DNA of 44,976 nt from UBA11098 sp041671525 (GTDB lineage: Bacteria; Patescibacteriota; Minisyncoccia; Moranbacterales; UBA2206): the NCBI GenBank assembly GCA_041671525.1, contig JBAZBJ010000012.1:1-44976 (forward strand). The letters run 5' to 3'. The position numbers and the translations under genes are program-made. Position 1 is the stretch's first letter. The number at the start of each line of letters is the position of its first letter. The notes beneath the pieces were generated by a model that was not told where the DNA came from, did not search any database, and saw nothing but the letters and a program-made list of their open reading frames with translations. Positions 6,822 to 14,523 of this stretch are shown piece by piece.

Positions 6822-7123
6822 TGGCAACAGTCTATTTTGATGGGATTGACAACAATGTCAGCCCACAGAGAGTCCTCCCCAGATATGAGGACAATGCAAT
6901 CACTGAGGTGAGGGGTCAGATCACCTACATCAAGATGAAAGGCTCCCCCAAACTCCCATTGAAAAAGGCATTCCAAAAGAGATACCTTGGACTACTCCTC
7001 ATTCAAGAGGTCATTCCATGGGTCAATGCCCAGTTCACATCCCAGATCACTGACATCAGGGTAACATCCATCAAGGTCTATCTGGGGGGCTCCCTCAGCA
7101 AGTGCAACATCAAAGTCAGGTGA
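6818..7123 (+). CDS. Unknown small protein
   Basis: 101 residues, beginning ATGATG, so 6821 is an alternative start. Beta-rich N-terminus (MMATVYFDGIDNNV), then a basic helical segment (KLPLKKAFQKRYLGLLLIQE). Family not recognised. Translationally coupled to the gene before it; the next ATG is two bases after its stop. Confidence 0.55.
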   Translation: MMATVYFDGIDNNVSPQRVLPRYEDNAITEVRGQITYIKMKGSPKLPLKKAFQKRYLGLLLIQEVIPWVNAQFTSQITDIRVTSIKVYLGGSLSKCNIKVR

Positions 7124-7125
7124 TC

Positions 7126-7419
7126 ATGGGAGCAGATCAAATTGTGGATGACTTGCCCCAACTACAGGGCAACCCCACCAGAATCCCAGCCAGACCTGAT
7201 GATGAAACCATCACTGAGATGGTGTTTGAGATCAAAAACAAACTCTCAGGAGCATACCACCAGAGGAGGAAACTCTTTGTGGGCAGAATGGACACCAATG
7301 AGGAGATTCAGCAGTATGTAGATCAGGAGTTCTCTGATTTTGTGACTGAGGTGACCCTCCTGACCATCCAGTTCTACACACTGGAAACCACCAGCCTTGA
7401 CAATAAGAAAATCAGGTGA
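7126..7419 (+). CDS. Unknown small protein
   Basis: 97 residues from MGADQIV at 7126, directly after the previous stop. A longer start at 7102 would overlap the upstream gene by 22 bases. Contains a basic helix (YHQRRKLFVGRMDTNEEIQQ) and an acidic C-terminal half. No recognised domain. Spacing to the next ATG is three bases, so the four genes 6501-7935 are one transcription unit. Confidence 0.55.
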   Translation: MGADQIVDDLPQLQGNPTRIPARPDDETITEMVFEIKNKLSGAYHQRRKLFVGRMDTNEEIQQYVDQEFSDFVTEVTLLTIQFYTLETTSLDNKKIR

Positions 7420-7422
7420 GCC

Positions 7423-7935
7423 ATGAAAACACTGACCATTGCTCTATGCCTGATCTGCTGCATTGTCATGGCACAGGACACCATTCCTGTCTACATCTTT
7501 GCAGATGACACCACCTACAGACCTGACATTTGGTACCAAGTACAGGATGTCAATGGTGACACCACCAACATTCACTATTCCAATGAGTATTTCCAGACCA
7601 TCTGGGGCTGGCAAGTTGACAGTGCCTATCTTGACCTGTCTTTCCAGCCCCTTGACCCCAAGTTCAAGGTTCTCAGCAGCGATTTCAGAGCAGAAACCCT
7701 TGGACATTCCATTGAGGAGATCACAGAGGGTGGGGACACCACCCTCATCCTGCATCCTGAGGTGCTCTATTTCCAAGGAGAGCCCACAGTCACAGAGATG
7801 GAGGCTGACCTGACCCTCTGGCAAAAGATCACCAACCTATGGAACAAGATCACTCACAAAGGTTCACTGATGACAGGTGATTCCCAGAAACCCCCTGCCC
7901 CAGATGGGGCATGGTCTGAACCATTTCTAACTTAA
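7423..7935 (+). CDS. Secreted or periplasmic protein of unknown function
   Basis: 170 residues. MKTLTIALCLICCIVMAQD is a convincing signal peptide with likely cleavage after VMA; the paired Cys could instead suit lipidation, but no classical lipobox is clear. The mature part is acidic and beta-rich with repeated aromatic residues (YRPDIWYQVQ, YFQTIWGWQVD). Export of a protein from a non-structural phage block suggests action in the cell envelope, for example superinfection exclusion, but this is inference. Gene carries one of the rare CG dinucleotides (7680). Confidence 0.65.
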   Translation: MKTLTIALCLICCIVMAQDTIPVYIFADDTTYRPDIWYQVQDVNGDTTNIHYSNEYFQTIWGWQVDSAYLDLSFQPLDPKFKVLSSDFRAETLGHSIEEITEGGDTTLILHPEVLYFQGEPTVTEMEADLTLWQKITNLWNKITHKGSLMTGDSQKPPAPDGAWSEPFLT

Positions 7936-7936
7936 A

Positions 7937-7951
7937 AGGGGCGGCACCCCT
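7937..7951 (+). promoter_or_regulatory. Leader hairpin before the DUF932-like gene
   Basis: AGGGG-CGGCA-CCCCT followed by TATAAAA, in the 37-base gap before the ATG at 7973. There is no U-run, so it is not a typical terminator. The gap holds two CG dinucleotides (7942, 7960) within 20 bases, unusual for this window. Confidence 0.4.
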
Positions 7952-7972
7952 ATAAAATCGGCAAATATAACA

Positions 7973-9151
7973 ATGACAGATTCAAGTGATTTCACAAAAA
8001 CAGGGAGCATCCTTTCATCAGTGATGGCTCCTGAGCATGAAAAGCAGCAGGGACTCAATCAGATTCTCAGGGAAAAGATCAGGCAGAGGATTGGCAGGGG
8101 CACAGAAAGTGCCATGGCTGCTATCCAGAGGCTGGTCAATGAGGGAAAGGTTGCACAGGACTTTGTGGCACCCATTGGGGTGGAACTCAAACACAAAGGC
8201 AGCACTGCTGTGATGACCTTTGCAGCCAATGGCAAGGTCAAGATGAACCTCCCCAATGGAGAGTACAACATTGCCCCTCTGGCAGTGACCCAACTGGCAT
8301 CAAGGTTTGGCATCCCCTCAGCCTATCTCAGGGACTTGTCCATTGGAGATGAGTGGCACAGGCAACTGGCAGCAAAGATTCTCAATGAGCACACTGGATG
8401 GACTGAGAGGGAGAGGGTGCTGGTCAGAACAGTGGGTGAGGATGTCAGGGGAGTCCTTTCAGACCACTACAGGAGGCTCAACAGCCAGACCATCCTGCAG
8501 GCTTTCATTGAGATGATCTCCACACAGGGTGCCACCATTGCTGATGGATTCATGGATGATTCCAAGATGTGGGTGGAGGCTCTGATTCCTGAGCCCATTG
8601 ATATCCCCACCAGCAAGAATGGCATTGTCACCATTACCTTTGGGGCAAGAATTGCCTCCAGTGACTACGGTGATGGAGCCCTTGACCTGAGGGCATTCTT
8701 CATGCAGGGAGCCTGCCTCAATGGCATGGTCACCAACTCAGTGATGAACCAGATTCACCTTGGCTCCAGACTGCCTGAGAACCTGTACCTCTCAGAGGAA
8801 ACCTACAGGAAAGACACTGACACACAAGCCAGTGCTGTCAGGGATATCACCCAAGGGCTGCTGAGTAGGGATGCCATCATGGCAAAGATTGATGAAATCC
8901 AGAGGGCTGCATCCATTGAGGTCAATCCTGCTGATGAACTCAGGCAGATGCTCAAGGCAGGCAGACTGTCCAAGGCAGATGTCAATGGCATTGAAACCCT
9001 GATGATGAGAAACTCCCCAGATGATGGGCTGCAGGGTGAATCCACCTTGTGGAAACTCTCTCAGGGCATCACTGCACTGGCAAGGGAGGCAGAACCAAGG
9101 AAATCAAGGGAGATGCAGGAGATTGCTGGTGAACTGCTCTCCAGAAAGTGA
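7973..9151 (+). CDS. DUF932-like phage/plasmid protein
   Basis: 392 residues. VRTVGEDVRGVLSDHYRRLN (about 150-170), a beta-rich domain, and DLRAFFMQGACLNGMV followed by NQIHLGSR match the layout of DUF932 / TIGR03299 phage-plasmid proteins. Those families have no firm biochemical role. The C-terminal 100 residues are helical and charged. It is preceded by an AT-rich leader with no Shine-Dalgarno site, and the XRE regulator starts seven bases after its stop. Confidence 0.6.
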   Translation: MTDSSDFTKTGSILSSVMAPEHEKQQGLNQILREKIRQRIGRGTESAMAAIQRLVNEGKVAQDFVAPIGVELKHKGSTAVMTFAANGKVKMNLPNGEYNIAPLAVTQLASRFGIPSAYLRDLSIGDEWHRQLAAKILNEHTGWTERERVLVRTVGEDVRGVLSDHYRRLNSQTILQAFIEMISTQGATIADGFMDDSKMWVEALIPEPIDIPTSKNGIVTITFGARIASSDYGDGALDLRAFFMQGACLNGMVTNSVMNQIHLGSRLPENLYLSEETYRKDTDTQASAVRDITQGLLSRDAIMAKIDEIQRAASIEVNPADELRQMLKAGRLSKADVNGIETLMMRNSPDDGLQGESTLWKLSQGITALAREAEPRKSREMQEIAGELLSRK

Positions 9152-9158
9152 GGGTGCC

Positions 9159-9392
9159 ATGGTAGACAATGATGTTGCTGAAAAAGTGAAAGTGATGAGG
9201 GCAGAGTATCTACAGATGCTCAAGCAGATTGCTGTTGACAGGGGCATCTCTCAGGCAGCAATAGCCAAACACACTGGCTTGAAACCCTCAAATGTGAGCA
9301 GGATGCTGGATGGCAAGTACTCCTGTAACCTTGACAATCTGATCAAGGTTGCTGATGCCATTGGAGTGAAAGTGACAATCTCCAATAAGTAG
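9159..9392 (+). CDS. XRE-family helix-turn-helix regulator
   Basis: 77 residues from the ATG at 9159; the frame runs further upstream, but that part overlaps the DUF932-like gene. GISQAAIAKHTGLKPSNVSR (about 30-49) is a classical HTH, followed by MLDGKYSCNLDNLIKVADAI typical of Cro/CI or antitoxin-like XRE proteins. Last gene of the rightward block, just before a strong terminator. It could regulate the block or act as an antitoxin-type partner of its neighbour. Confidence 0.75.
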   Translation: MVDNDVAEKVKVMRAEYLQMLKQIAVDRGISQAAIAKHTGLKPSNVSRMLDGKYSCNLDNLIKVADAIGVKVTISNK

Positions 9393-9430
9393 GAGGGAGT
9401 CAGTTTGACTTTATCCCATAATTAGTGTTG

Positions 9431-9462
9431 AGCCACCCCCAGAGATGAGGGTGGCTTTTTTT
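9431..9462 (+). terminator. Rho-independent terminator of the rightward block
   Basis: AGCCACCC (9431-9438) pairs perfectly with GGGTGGCT (9449-9456) around a ten-base loop and is followed by seven T. It lies 39 bases after the XRE gene stop, in the convergent gap before the leftward lysis genes. Confidence 0.85.
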
Positions 9463-9544
9463 ATGCCCTATTTTGAGGGCTCAGGTCAAAAGGTAGTGAT
9501 GTGCCACTCTGGGGGTGATCATGGCTCCAGAGGGCTGGAAAGTG

Positions 9545-9562
9545 GCAAATTTCGCAAATTTC
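9545..9562. repeat. Tandem 9-bp repeat in the convergent gap
   Basis: GCAAATTTC occurs twice in tandem, flanked by GGC and AGCC arms that form a small dyad (GGC at 9544, AGCC at 9563). It includes a rare CG. Possible protein-binding site; nothing else is seen between the terminator and 9587. Confidence 0.5.
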
Positions 9563-9586
9563 AGCCTGTGGTTATTCCCAGCACTG

Positions 9587-10285
9587 TCATTTCAACAGCA
9601 GGGTGGTTCCGATTATACCACCAAGGGCACCCACCCCAAGGGCAAAGCCTCTGGTTTTGTACCACTTTTTCTTGTCTGAGATCACCACATTGGTCATGGC
9701 TGTGGTGGTGAAATAGGGGTTCTCATTGGTGTATGCCACCACTGGCTTGTCCTTTTTGAACAGCCCTGTCTTTTCTATGCCCACCCAGACACTGGGTTTG
9801 CTGATCACAGAAATGCTGTCATAGATGGCATTGCCAAGGGTGTCAATGGATGTCCTGATGGAGAGCCATGTGTCATGGTACCCAAAGGCAGTAGGGAGTC
9901 TGAGGCAGGGAGTTTTCCCTCCCTCTGATGGGACATAGATGATCACAGGGGGCTTATCATACTGCCCTGCCAAGCCTGCTGCTGTGAGTTGCTCTGTGAG
10001 CCTGACATTGGATGACACCAGTTTGAGGTTGTTGGCTTTCAGTTCTGACTCCCTGATCAGCCCCAGTGCAATGGCATTGTCCATGGTGGGAATGGTTTGA
10101 TCTTGTGTAGAAACAGTCTGACCAAGGCTGTTGACTTTGGTCTTGAAATATTGGGTGGAGTCTGCAGCAGCCAGTTCCTGTGCCTGCTTGAGTTCTTTCT
10201 TGATCTGGTGGTTGTTGTAGATCAGCCCCAGAATCACCAGCAGCATGATAATAGCCATGGCTGCTTTAATCAATTTTGCTTTCAT
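9587..10285 (-). CDS. Membrane-anchored late protein, spanin-like
   Basis: 232 residues. An N-terminal membrane segment (about 8-24, MAIIMLLVILGLIY) is followed by a coiled-coil stretch (30-100), then a beta domain (about 110-205; YVPSEGGKTPCLRLPTAF, SVWVGIEKTGLFKK) and a glycine-rich hydrophobic C-terminus (GVGALGGIIGTTLLL). Its place beside a holin-like gene at the end of the late operon resembles Rz-type spanins, which join inner and outer membranes during lysis. The family is one I associate with Bacteroidetes phages, without a proven role. Confidence 0.5.
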   Translation of the reverse strand: MKAKLIKAAMAIIMLLVILGLIYNNHQIKKELKQAQELAAADSTQYFKTKVNSLGQTVSTQDQTIPTMDNAIALGLIRESELKANNLKLVSSNVRLTEQLTAAGLAGQYDKPPVIIYVPSEGGKTPCLRLPTAFGYHDTWLSIRTSIDTLGNAIYDSISVISKPSVWVGIEKTGLFKKDKPVVAYTNENPYFTTTAMTNVVISDKKKWYKTRGFALGVGALGGIIGTTLLLK

Positions 10286-10296
10286 AGGCTTGTGTT

Positions 10297-10542
10297 TTAT
10301 GTTGTTGATTCCTCTGTCTTGGTAGATGTTTCAGTGGTTTCTGTGCTGCTGGAGGTTCCTGTTTTCCTGCTTGCTCCATAGGCTCCAAACCCTGTCTTGA
10401 TGGCAATGACCACCCCAGAGGCTGTGCAGGCAGTGATGAATGCTGCCTGATCTTTCTGGAACCAACTGAGGATGAACCCCAGCACTACCATCAGGATTGC
10501 CATGAACCTTGAGATGGTGATATACAGGTCAAATTTAATCAT
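10297..10542 (-). CDS. Holin-like small membrane protein
   Basis: 81 residues with two likely membrane helices (about 10-27 and 33-52) and a Ser/Thr/Glu-rich tail (GTSSSTETTETSTKTEESTT). Size and topology fit a class II holin, but many small phage membrane proteins look alike. It lies between the spanin-like gene and a late gene of unknown function. The likely endolysin is far away at 38087-38524. Confidence 0.5.
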   Translation of the reverse strand: MIKFDLYITISRFMAILMVVLGFILSWFQKDQAAFITACTASGVVIAIKTGFGAYGASRKTGTSSSTETTETSTKTEESTT

Positions 10543-10543
10543 C

Positions 10544-11470
10544 TCACCCCCTTTCTAACAGGTGCAGCAGGGCATTCATCCTGCTCTCATAGTCTGCCAC
10601 ATCCAGTGCTGCCTTCAATCCTGCTGCCATGGTATGCTCATAGTGGTCAACCACTCTGGTGAACCTTTCCCCTGTGGTGGTGTTCCTGTAGGAGGTGGTG
10701 ACATTCTCAGGGTTTCTCATGGGAGCCTCCAAGAAAGCAAAACCCCATGCAAGGATTGCCAGCCTGTGGGCTGGGGATTTTGGAATGTCAACCCCATTGA
10801 TTTCCCAGCCATAGCCATATTTGGTGGGGTCTGTCCTGTGTGGGTCATCCCCTAAAGGGAATCCTCTGAACTGGTATTGCCCTATGGGGGTCAGGATGGG
10901 TCTGAGGATTGCCTCAAACTGTGCTTTCTTTGCTGCCCTTTCAGCCTCCACAATAGGGAACTGAGGGTTGGGGATTTTCACTGGTCTGCTGGTGGTGTTC
11001 ATCCTCCTGTACTTTTTGACCTCCAGAGTATTCCAGATGGTCAGGTTGCCATCAGCATCTGTGATGTGCACTGAGTTGCCTGCTCCTTGGAAATATCTGC
11101 CAAGGATGGTGCCCTCCAGTTCCCAGTACCTTTCATTGCCCTGCCTGCCTGACCAGATTTCATAGGGGTCTTGGGTGGGGTGGGTTGCTGGGTCATTGGG
11201 GTCATAGAGGTGCCACTCATAGAATGGTGCTGGCAGGAATTCTGGCACCTTGGCTGGGAGAACTGGCAGAGCATTCTCCATGCCCAGCCTGATGAGTTCT
11301 GCCTTGGTTTCCTCACCTGATAAGATCACCCCCTCTTTGACTATTCTCAGGTACTCAGGAGTCCTGACTGTCTTGCCAAGACCATAGAGAACATTGTGGG
11401 TTCCTGATTCTCTGATGGTTCTGCGACCTCCTGAGAGGTAGCCATAGATTTTGTAGGTTTCTGTTGCCAT
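10544..11470 (-). CDS. Unknown late protein
   Basis: 308 residues from MATETYKIYG at 11470; a longer frame to 11551 would overlap the membrane protein gene. Near-complete absence of Cys, with motifs such as EWHLYDPNDPATHPTQDPYE and YEIWSGRQGNERYWELEGT. The middle is basic and helical, and the C-terminus (HTMAAGLKAALDVADYESRM) helical. Family not recognised. Its place between tail-fibre and lysis genes suggests a virion accessory or adsorption-related protein. Contains one CG (about 11424). Confidence 0.6.
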   Translation of the reverse strand: MATETYKIYGYLSGGRRTIRESGTHNVLYGLGKTVRTPEYLRIVKEGVILSGEETKAELIRLGMENALPVLPAKVPEFLPAPFYEWHLYDPNDPATHPTQDPYEIWSGRQGNERYWELEGTILGRYFQGAGNSVHITDADGNLTIWNTLEVKKYRRMNTTSRPVKIPNPQFPIVEAERAAKKAQFEAILRPILTPIGQYQFRGFPLGDDPHRTDPTKYGYGWEINGVDIPKSPAHRLAILAWGFAFLEAPMRNPENVTTSYRNTTTGERFTRVVDHYEHTMAAGLKAALDVADYESRMNALLHLLERG

Positions 11471-11489
11471 ATAATTGAGATTTTGATGT

Positions 11490-11948
11490 TCAGTTGAGCC
11501 TTTTGTTGATATCGGAGAGATTCTGGCAGATGGTGATGTAGAGAGAGTCATTCACCTCTGTGTACTTGTGCAGGCTGTCTATCCATCTGCTGGCATGACT
11601 CCCCCTTTTGACCAAATACATGATGTCTGGGGAGATTTCAAGTTCATTGGTGCAGCCCATGGCAATGTTCTTTTTCTGCTTGAGTTGCTCCTTGATCTCA
11701 TCTGTTTCCTTGCAGAGATACTGGTATTGCTCAGTCCTCCTCTTTTCAGATTCTGACATCAGACTCAGCAGCAGTTCCTTGTTGCTGCTGATCTTTTCAT
11801 CCATGACAGCACACTTGGTGCTCATCTCTGAGAGCATGGTTGCCTTTGAGGTCAGAATAGATATGAAAGACCCTATCACCACAGGGATGCAAGCCACTGC
11901 AATCACAAACCAGAATCCCTTGTTGCTGCTTTTCATATTTTCAGTCAT
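11490..11948 (-). CDS. Membrane-anchored coiled-coil protein
   Basis: 152 residues. One N-terminal membrane segment (about 11-33, FWFVIAVACIPVVIGSFISI) is followed by a long Glu/Lys/Gln-rich coiled coil (about 45-100) and a soluble C-terminus. Late operon, just downstream of the tail-fibre genes. Topology suggests an envelope-acting protein, perhaps lysis related. Function unknown. Confidence 0.6.
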   Translation of the reverse strand: MTENMKSSNKGFWFVIAVACIPVVIGSFISILTSKATMLSEMSTKCAVMDEKISSNKELLLSLMSESEKRRTEQYQYLCKETDEIKEQLKQKKNIAMGCTNELEISPDIMYLVKRGSHASRWIDSLHKYTEVNDSLYITICQNLSDINKRLN

Positions 11949-11959
11949 ATTGAGTAAAT

Positions 11960-12211
11960 TTAGATAGTGGAAACTCCCACAATTTTATTGCTTTTTATTG
12001 AATTAACACCCAAAAACTTATTGACATTCCCCCATGATACTCTGATCACCCTGTGATAAACCACACCACCATTGGTCACAAATGGACTGCCTAAGTATGA
12101 TTTATCCATGCCCATCAGATCATCCAATGGATTGGCAGTGACCCATACAAATGGCTCCCCAAGGTATGAGCAATCCATGCTCATCAAGTCCGATCTCTTG
12201 ACCAGTGCCAT
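11960..12211 (-). CDS. Small protein with two SYLGxPF repeats
   Basis: 83 residues with an internal duplication: MSMDCSYLGEPFVWV (10-24) and MGMDKSYLGSPFVTN (33-47). The ATG overlaps the last base of the upstream receptor-binding gene. Similar short YxGxPF repeats occur in phage tail-tip or fibre proteins, so a tail-fibre tip or cap role is plausible. Not confirmed. Confidence 0.5.
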   Translation of the reverse strand: MALVKRSDLMSMDCSYLGEPFVWVTANPLDDLMGMDKSYLGSPFVTNGGVVYHRVIRVSWGNVNKFLGVNSIKSNKIVGVSTI

Positions 12212-14523
12212 TATGTTTCAGTTATTTCTATGAGCCCATCCACTACCACATTACCTACTGCTGCCACATACCACACTGCAGCCTCTATCTCCACCACACC
12301 TGATGCAGTAGGGCTCAATGTTATAGACAACTGGTTCCTGTTGGTGTCAGATGGGCAGATGGTTTCAACATCTACTGTCATTCCAGCCAGTTGATATTTC
12401 CTGCACAACAGGCTGGCTGCTATGTTGCTGCCATGGGATTTCTTAAAATAGAACTTGATGGTGGTGTTCTTGTTGGCATTGCAGTAGACCCTTGCTATCT
12501 TGTACAGGAGCCTGTATTCAATAGTTCTCTGGCTCCCTGTGATGGACAGGAGCCATTCAATACCTGTGCCTCCTGCTGTGGCTGCTTGGGTAATCACATC
12601 AGCCCCATCCCCTGTCAGCAGCCTGCCCACACTGCCATTCAACTTGTCAATGAACAGTTTGGCAGAATAGTAGGCTGTAGAGTTGTCCATGATGGTTCCA
12701 TCTGAGATGTTGCCCTCAATGATGTAGTTGGTGTATTGTAGATTGCCACAAAAGGCAGTAATATTGTTGCTGGAGGTGACTTTCCTAATCACATTGTTTG
12801 ACCCATTGAATAGAACCCCATAAGGAGCATTGTCAGCAAGGTGCTCAATCAAGCCTATTATGTTGCCATCCAGCAGATCAAGACCACTGGTGCCATTGTT
12901 CCTGCAACTCACAATCCTGTCAATATTTACAGCCCCAGTGCTATAGATTCCCTTGGTGGCATTGTTGCTGACATTTCCAATGTATTGAATAAAGGTATTA
13001 TATCCAACATACAGCCCATTGGCGGCATTGTTGGTCAGGTTTCTCAGATTATTTGCCACCTGATTCCCAGCCAGCATCCTCAGGGGCTCATTGCCACAAT
13101 TCCCCCCTGAGTAGTTGTCAATAATCCAGTTAGTACAGGCAGCCCCTTGTCCATATATACCTATCACATACCTGAAACATTGCAGCCAGTTGATCTTCCA
13201 GTATGACTTTGAGTTCCCATTTACTAAAATTCCAGAGGCAGAAAGACCATCCATGATTGTTTCCCCAGTTTGCTGGTTGGTCACAGGGTCATAGCCACAT
13301 TGCAGTTCAATATAGTTTCCAGCAGCACCAGAGTCCTGCAGTGACCAGATATTATTGACTCCTGATGCCCTGTGCATCTTGAATCCCTCTCTGAAATAAG
13401 TGTCAACTGTTTCTGGGCTTGTCCCATTGGTGGTGTAGCCCATTGTAGTGCTGGCTGCTGCTCTCACACTTGGATTGTTGTCCAGTATGACAGTAGTTCC
13501 ATTGATGGATTGGATGGCATACAGTCCCTCATCACCTCCCTGCTCCAGTGAGTTCTTGGTGATCAGGCTCTGCAGGTTCAGACCTGTCAAGGAACAGGCA
13601 ATGAAATCATCCACATAGACTGCCTTGCTTGCCAGCCCAGTGATGCTGGAGCCTGTATTGATGGCAATAGATGCAATGGTTGCACCCAAGGCACCACTCC
13701 CATTTCTTTCAAGGGTGATTGGAGTCCACACATTGGCAAACACAGTGCTCACAGGGATGGCAAAAGTATCAACTACACCTGTGCCATCAGCATTGGAACA
13801 AAGGGTAATATTGATGTTATTTGCCACCAGTGCCACTGTAGACATTATCCAGAAACTTATCCTGTACCTTGAGGATAGATTCAATGCTCCTGTGGCAAAA
13901 TATGCCTGCATGATGCTGGTCTGGGGAGAGGCATCAAAGAGGAATTTCATGCAATAACTACCCTCTTTCCCCTCAGTTGCAATGGCAGTGAGGGTGACCC
14001 CCACATCCCCTGTTGGGTTGGATGTCCATGCACTCTCACACATATCAATGTTGGTAGTCTGTGCCTCTACAAGGGTCACTGTGGCACTCTTATCTGTCCA
14101 TGTTGCCTGTCCTGTGGCTCCTGATAACTTAGTTGCTGCAGGGCTCTTTTTGACCCTGATGACATCCCCTCCAGCAATCCTTGCAGCAGTAGCCCCACCA
14201 TTGACTGTTTTCCATGGGCAGTATGTGAAATCCCCAGCAATATGGATATGACCACCACCAGCACAGTTCACCTGTTCAGAGGCAAAGGCTGCACTCTTTC
14301 CATAGAAATACATGGTGCCTGCTGCTGACCCTGCTGCCCATGACCCACTGGTCAGAGTGATGAAACTGATCTTTGCAGTGCTCCCTGATGTGGCACCAGT
14401 GACCAGTTCATCCACCAGAGGAGTGGGTGCTGTGCCTCCTGTGAATGCCCTGCTCCACCACCCCAGTGGGGTTGCTGTTGTGGAGTCATTTCCAAGGTCT
14501 GGGTCAAGGTAGAATGTGCTCAT
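12211..14523 (-). CDS. Tail spike / receptor-binding protein with jelly-roll and beta-helix
   Basis: 770 residues. The N-terminus (1-150) begins FYLDPDLGNDSTTATPLGWW, a start typical of pectate-lyase-like beta-helix proteins. Residues 160-312 form a carbohydrate-binding-module-like jelly roll (SYCMKF ... ISFWIM ... VYVDDFIAC) related to domains in the next two genes. From about 330 to 650 there are repeated Asn/Gly/Ile turns (NNATKGIYSTGAVNIDRIVS) typical of a right-handed beta-helix. A C-terminal beta domain (about 660-770) may trimerise. Likely host-surface binding or polysaccharide degrading; catalytic residues cannot be assigned. Confidence 0.7.
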   Translation of the reverse strand: MSTFYLDPDLGNDSTTATPLGWWSRAFTGGTAPTPLVDELVTGATSGSTAKISFITLTSGSWAAGSAAGTMYFYGKSAAFASEQVNCAGGGHIHIAGDFTYCPWKTVNGGATAARIAGGDVIRVKKSPAATKLSGATGQATWTDKSATVTLVEAQTTNIDMCESAWTSNPTGDVGVTLTAIATEGKEGSYCMKFLFDASPQTSIMQAYFATGALNLSSRYRISFWIMSTVALVANNINITLCSNADGTGVVDTFAIPVSTVFANVWTPITLERNGSGALGATIASIAINTGSSITGLASKAVYVDDFIACSLTGLNLQSLITKNSLEQGGDEGLYAIQSINGTTVILDNNPSVRAAASTTMGYTTNGTSPETVDTYFREGFKMHRASGVNNIWSLQDSGAAGNYIELQCGYDPVTNQQTGETIMDGLSASGILVNGNSKSYWKINWLQCFRYVIGIYGQGAACTNWIIDNYSGGNCGNEPLRMLAGNQVANNLRNLTNNAANGLYVGYNTFIQYIGNVSNNATKGIYSTGAVNIDRIVSCRNNGTSGLDLLDGNIIGLIEHLADNAPYGVLFNGSNNVIRKVTSSNNITAFCGNLQYTNYIIEGNISDGTIMDNSTAYYSAKLFIDKLNGSVGRLLTGDGADVITQAATAGGTGIEWLLSITGSQRTIEYRLLYKIARVYCNANKNTTIKFYFKKSHGSNIAASLLCRKYQLAGMTVDVETICPSDTNRNQLSITLSPTASGVVEIEAAVWYVAAVGNVVVDGLIEITET

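Noticed and set aside
7937..7968. PreQ1-I riboswitch-like hairpin plus A-rich tail
   Set aside because: The stem and TATAAAA tail are reminiscent, but the conserved loop and pseudoknot bases are absent and the downstream gene has no queuosine link.
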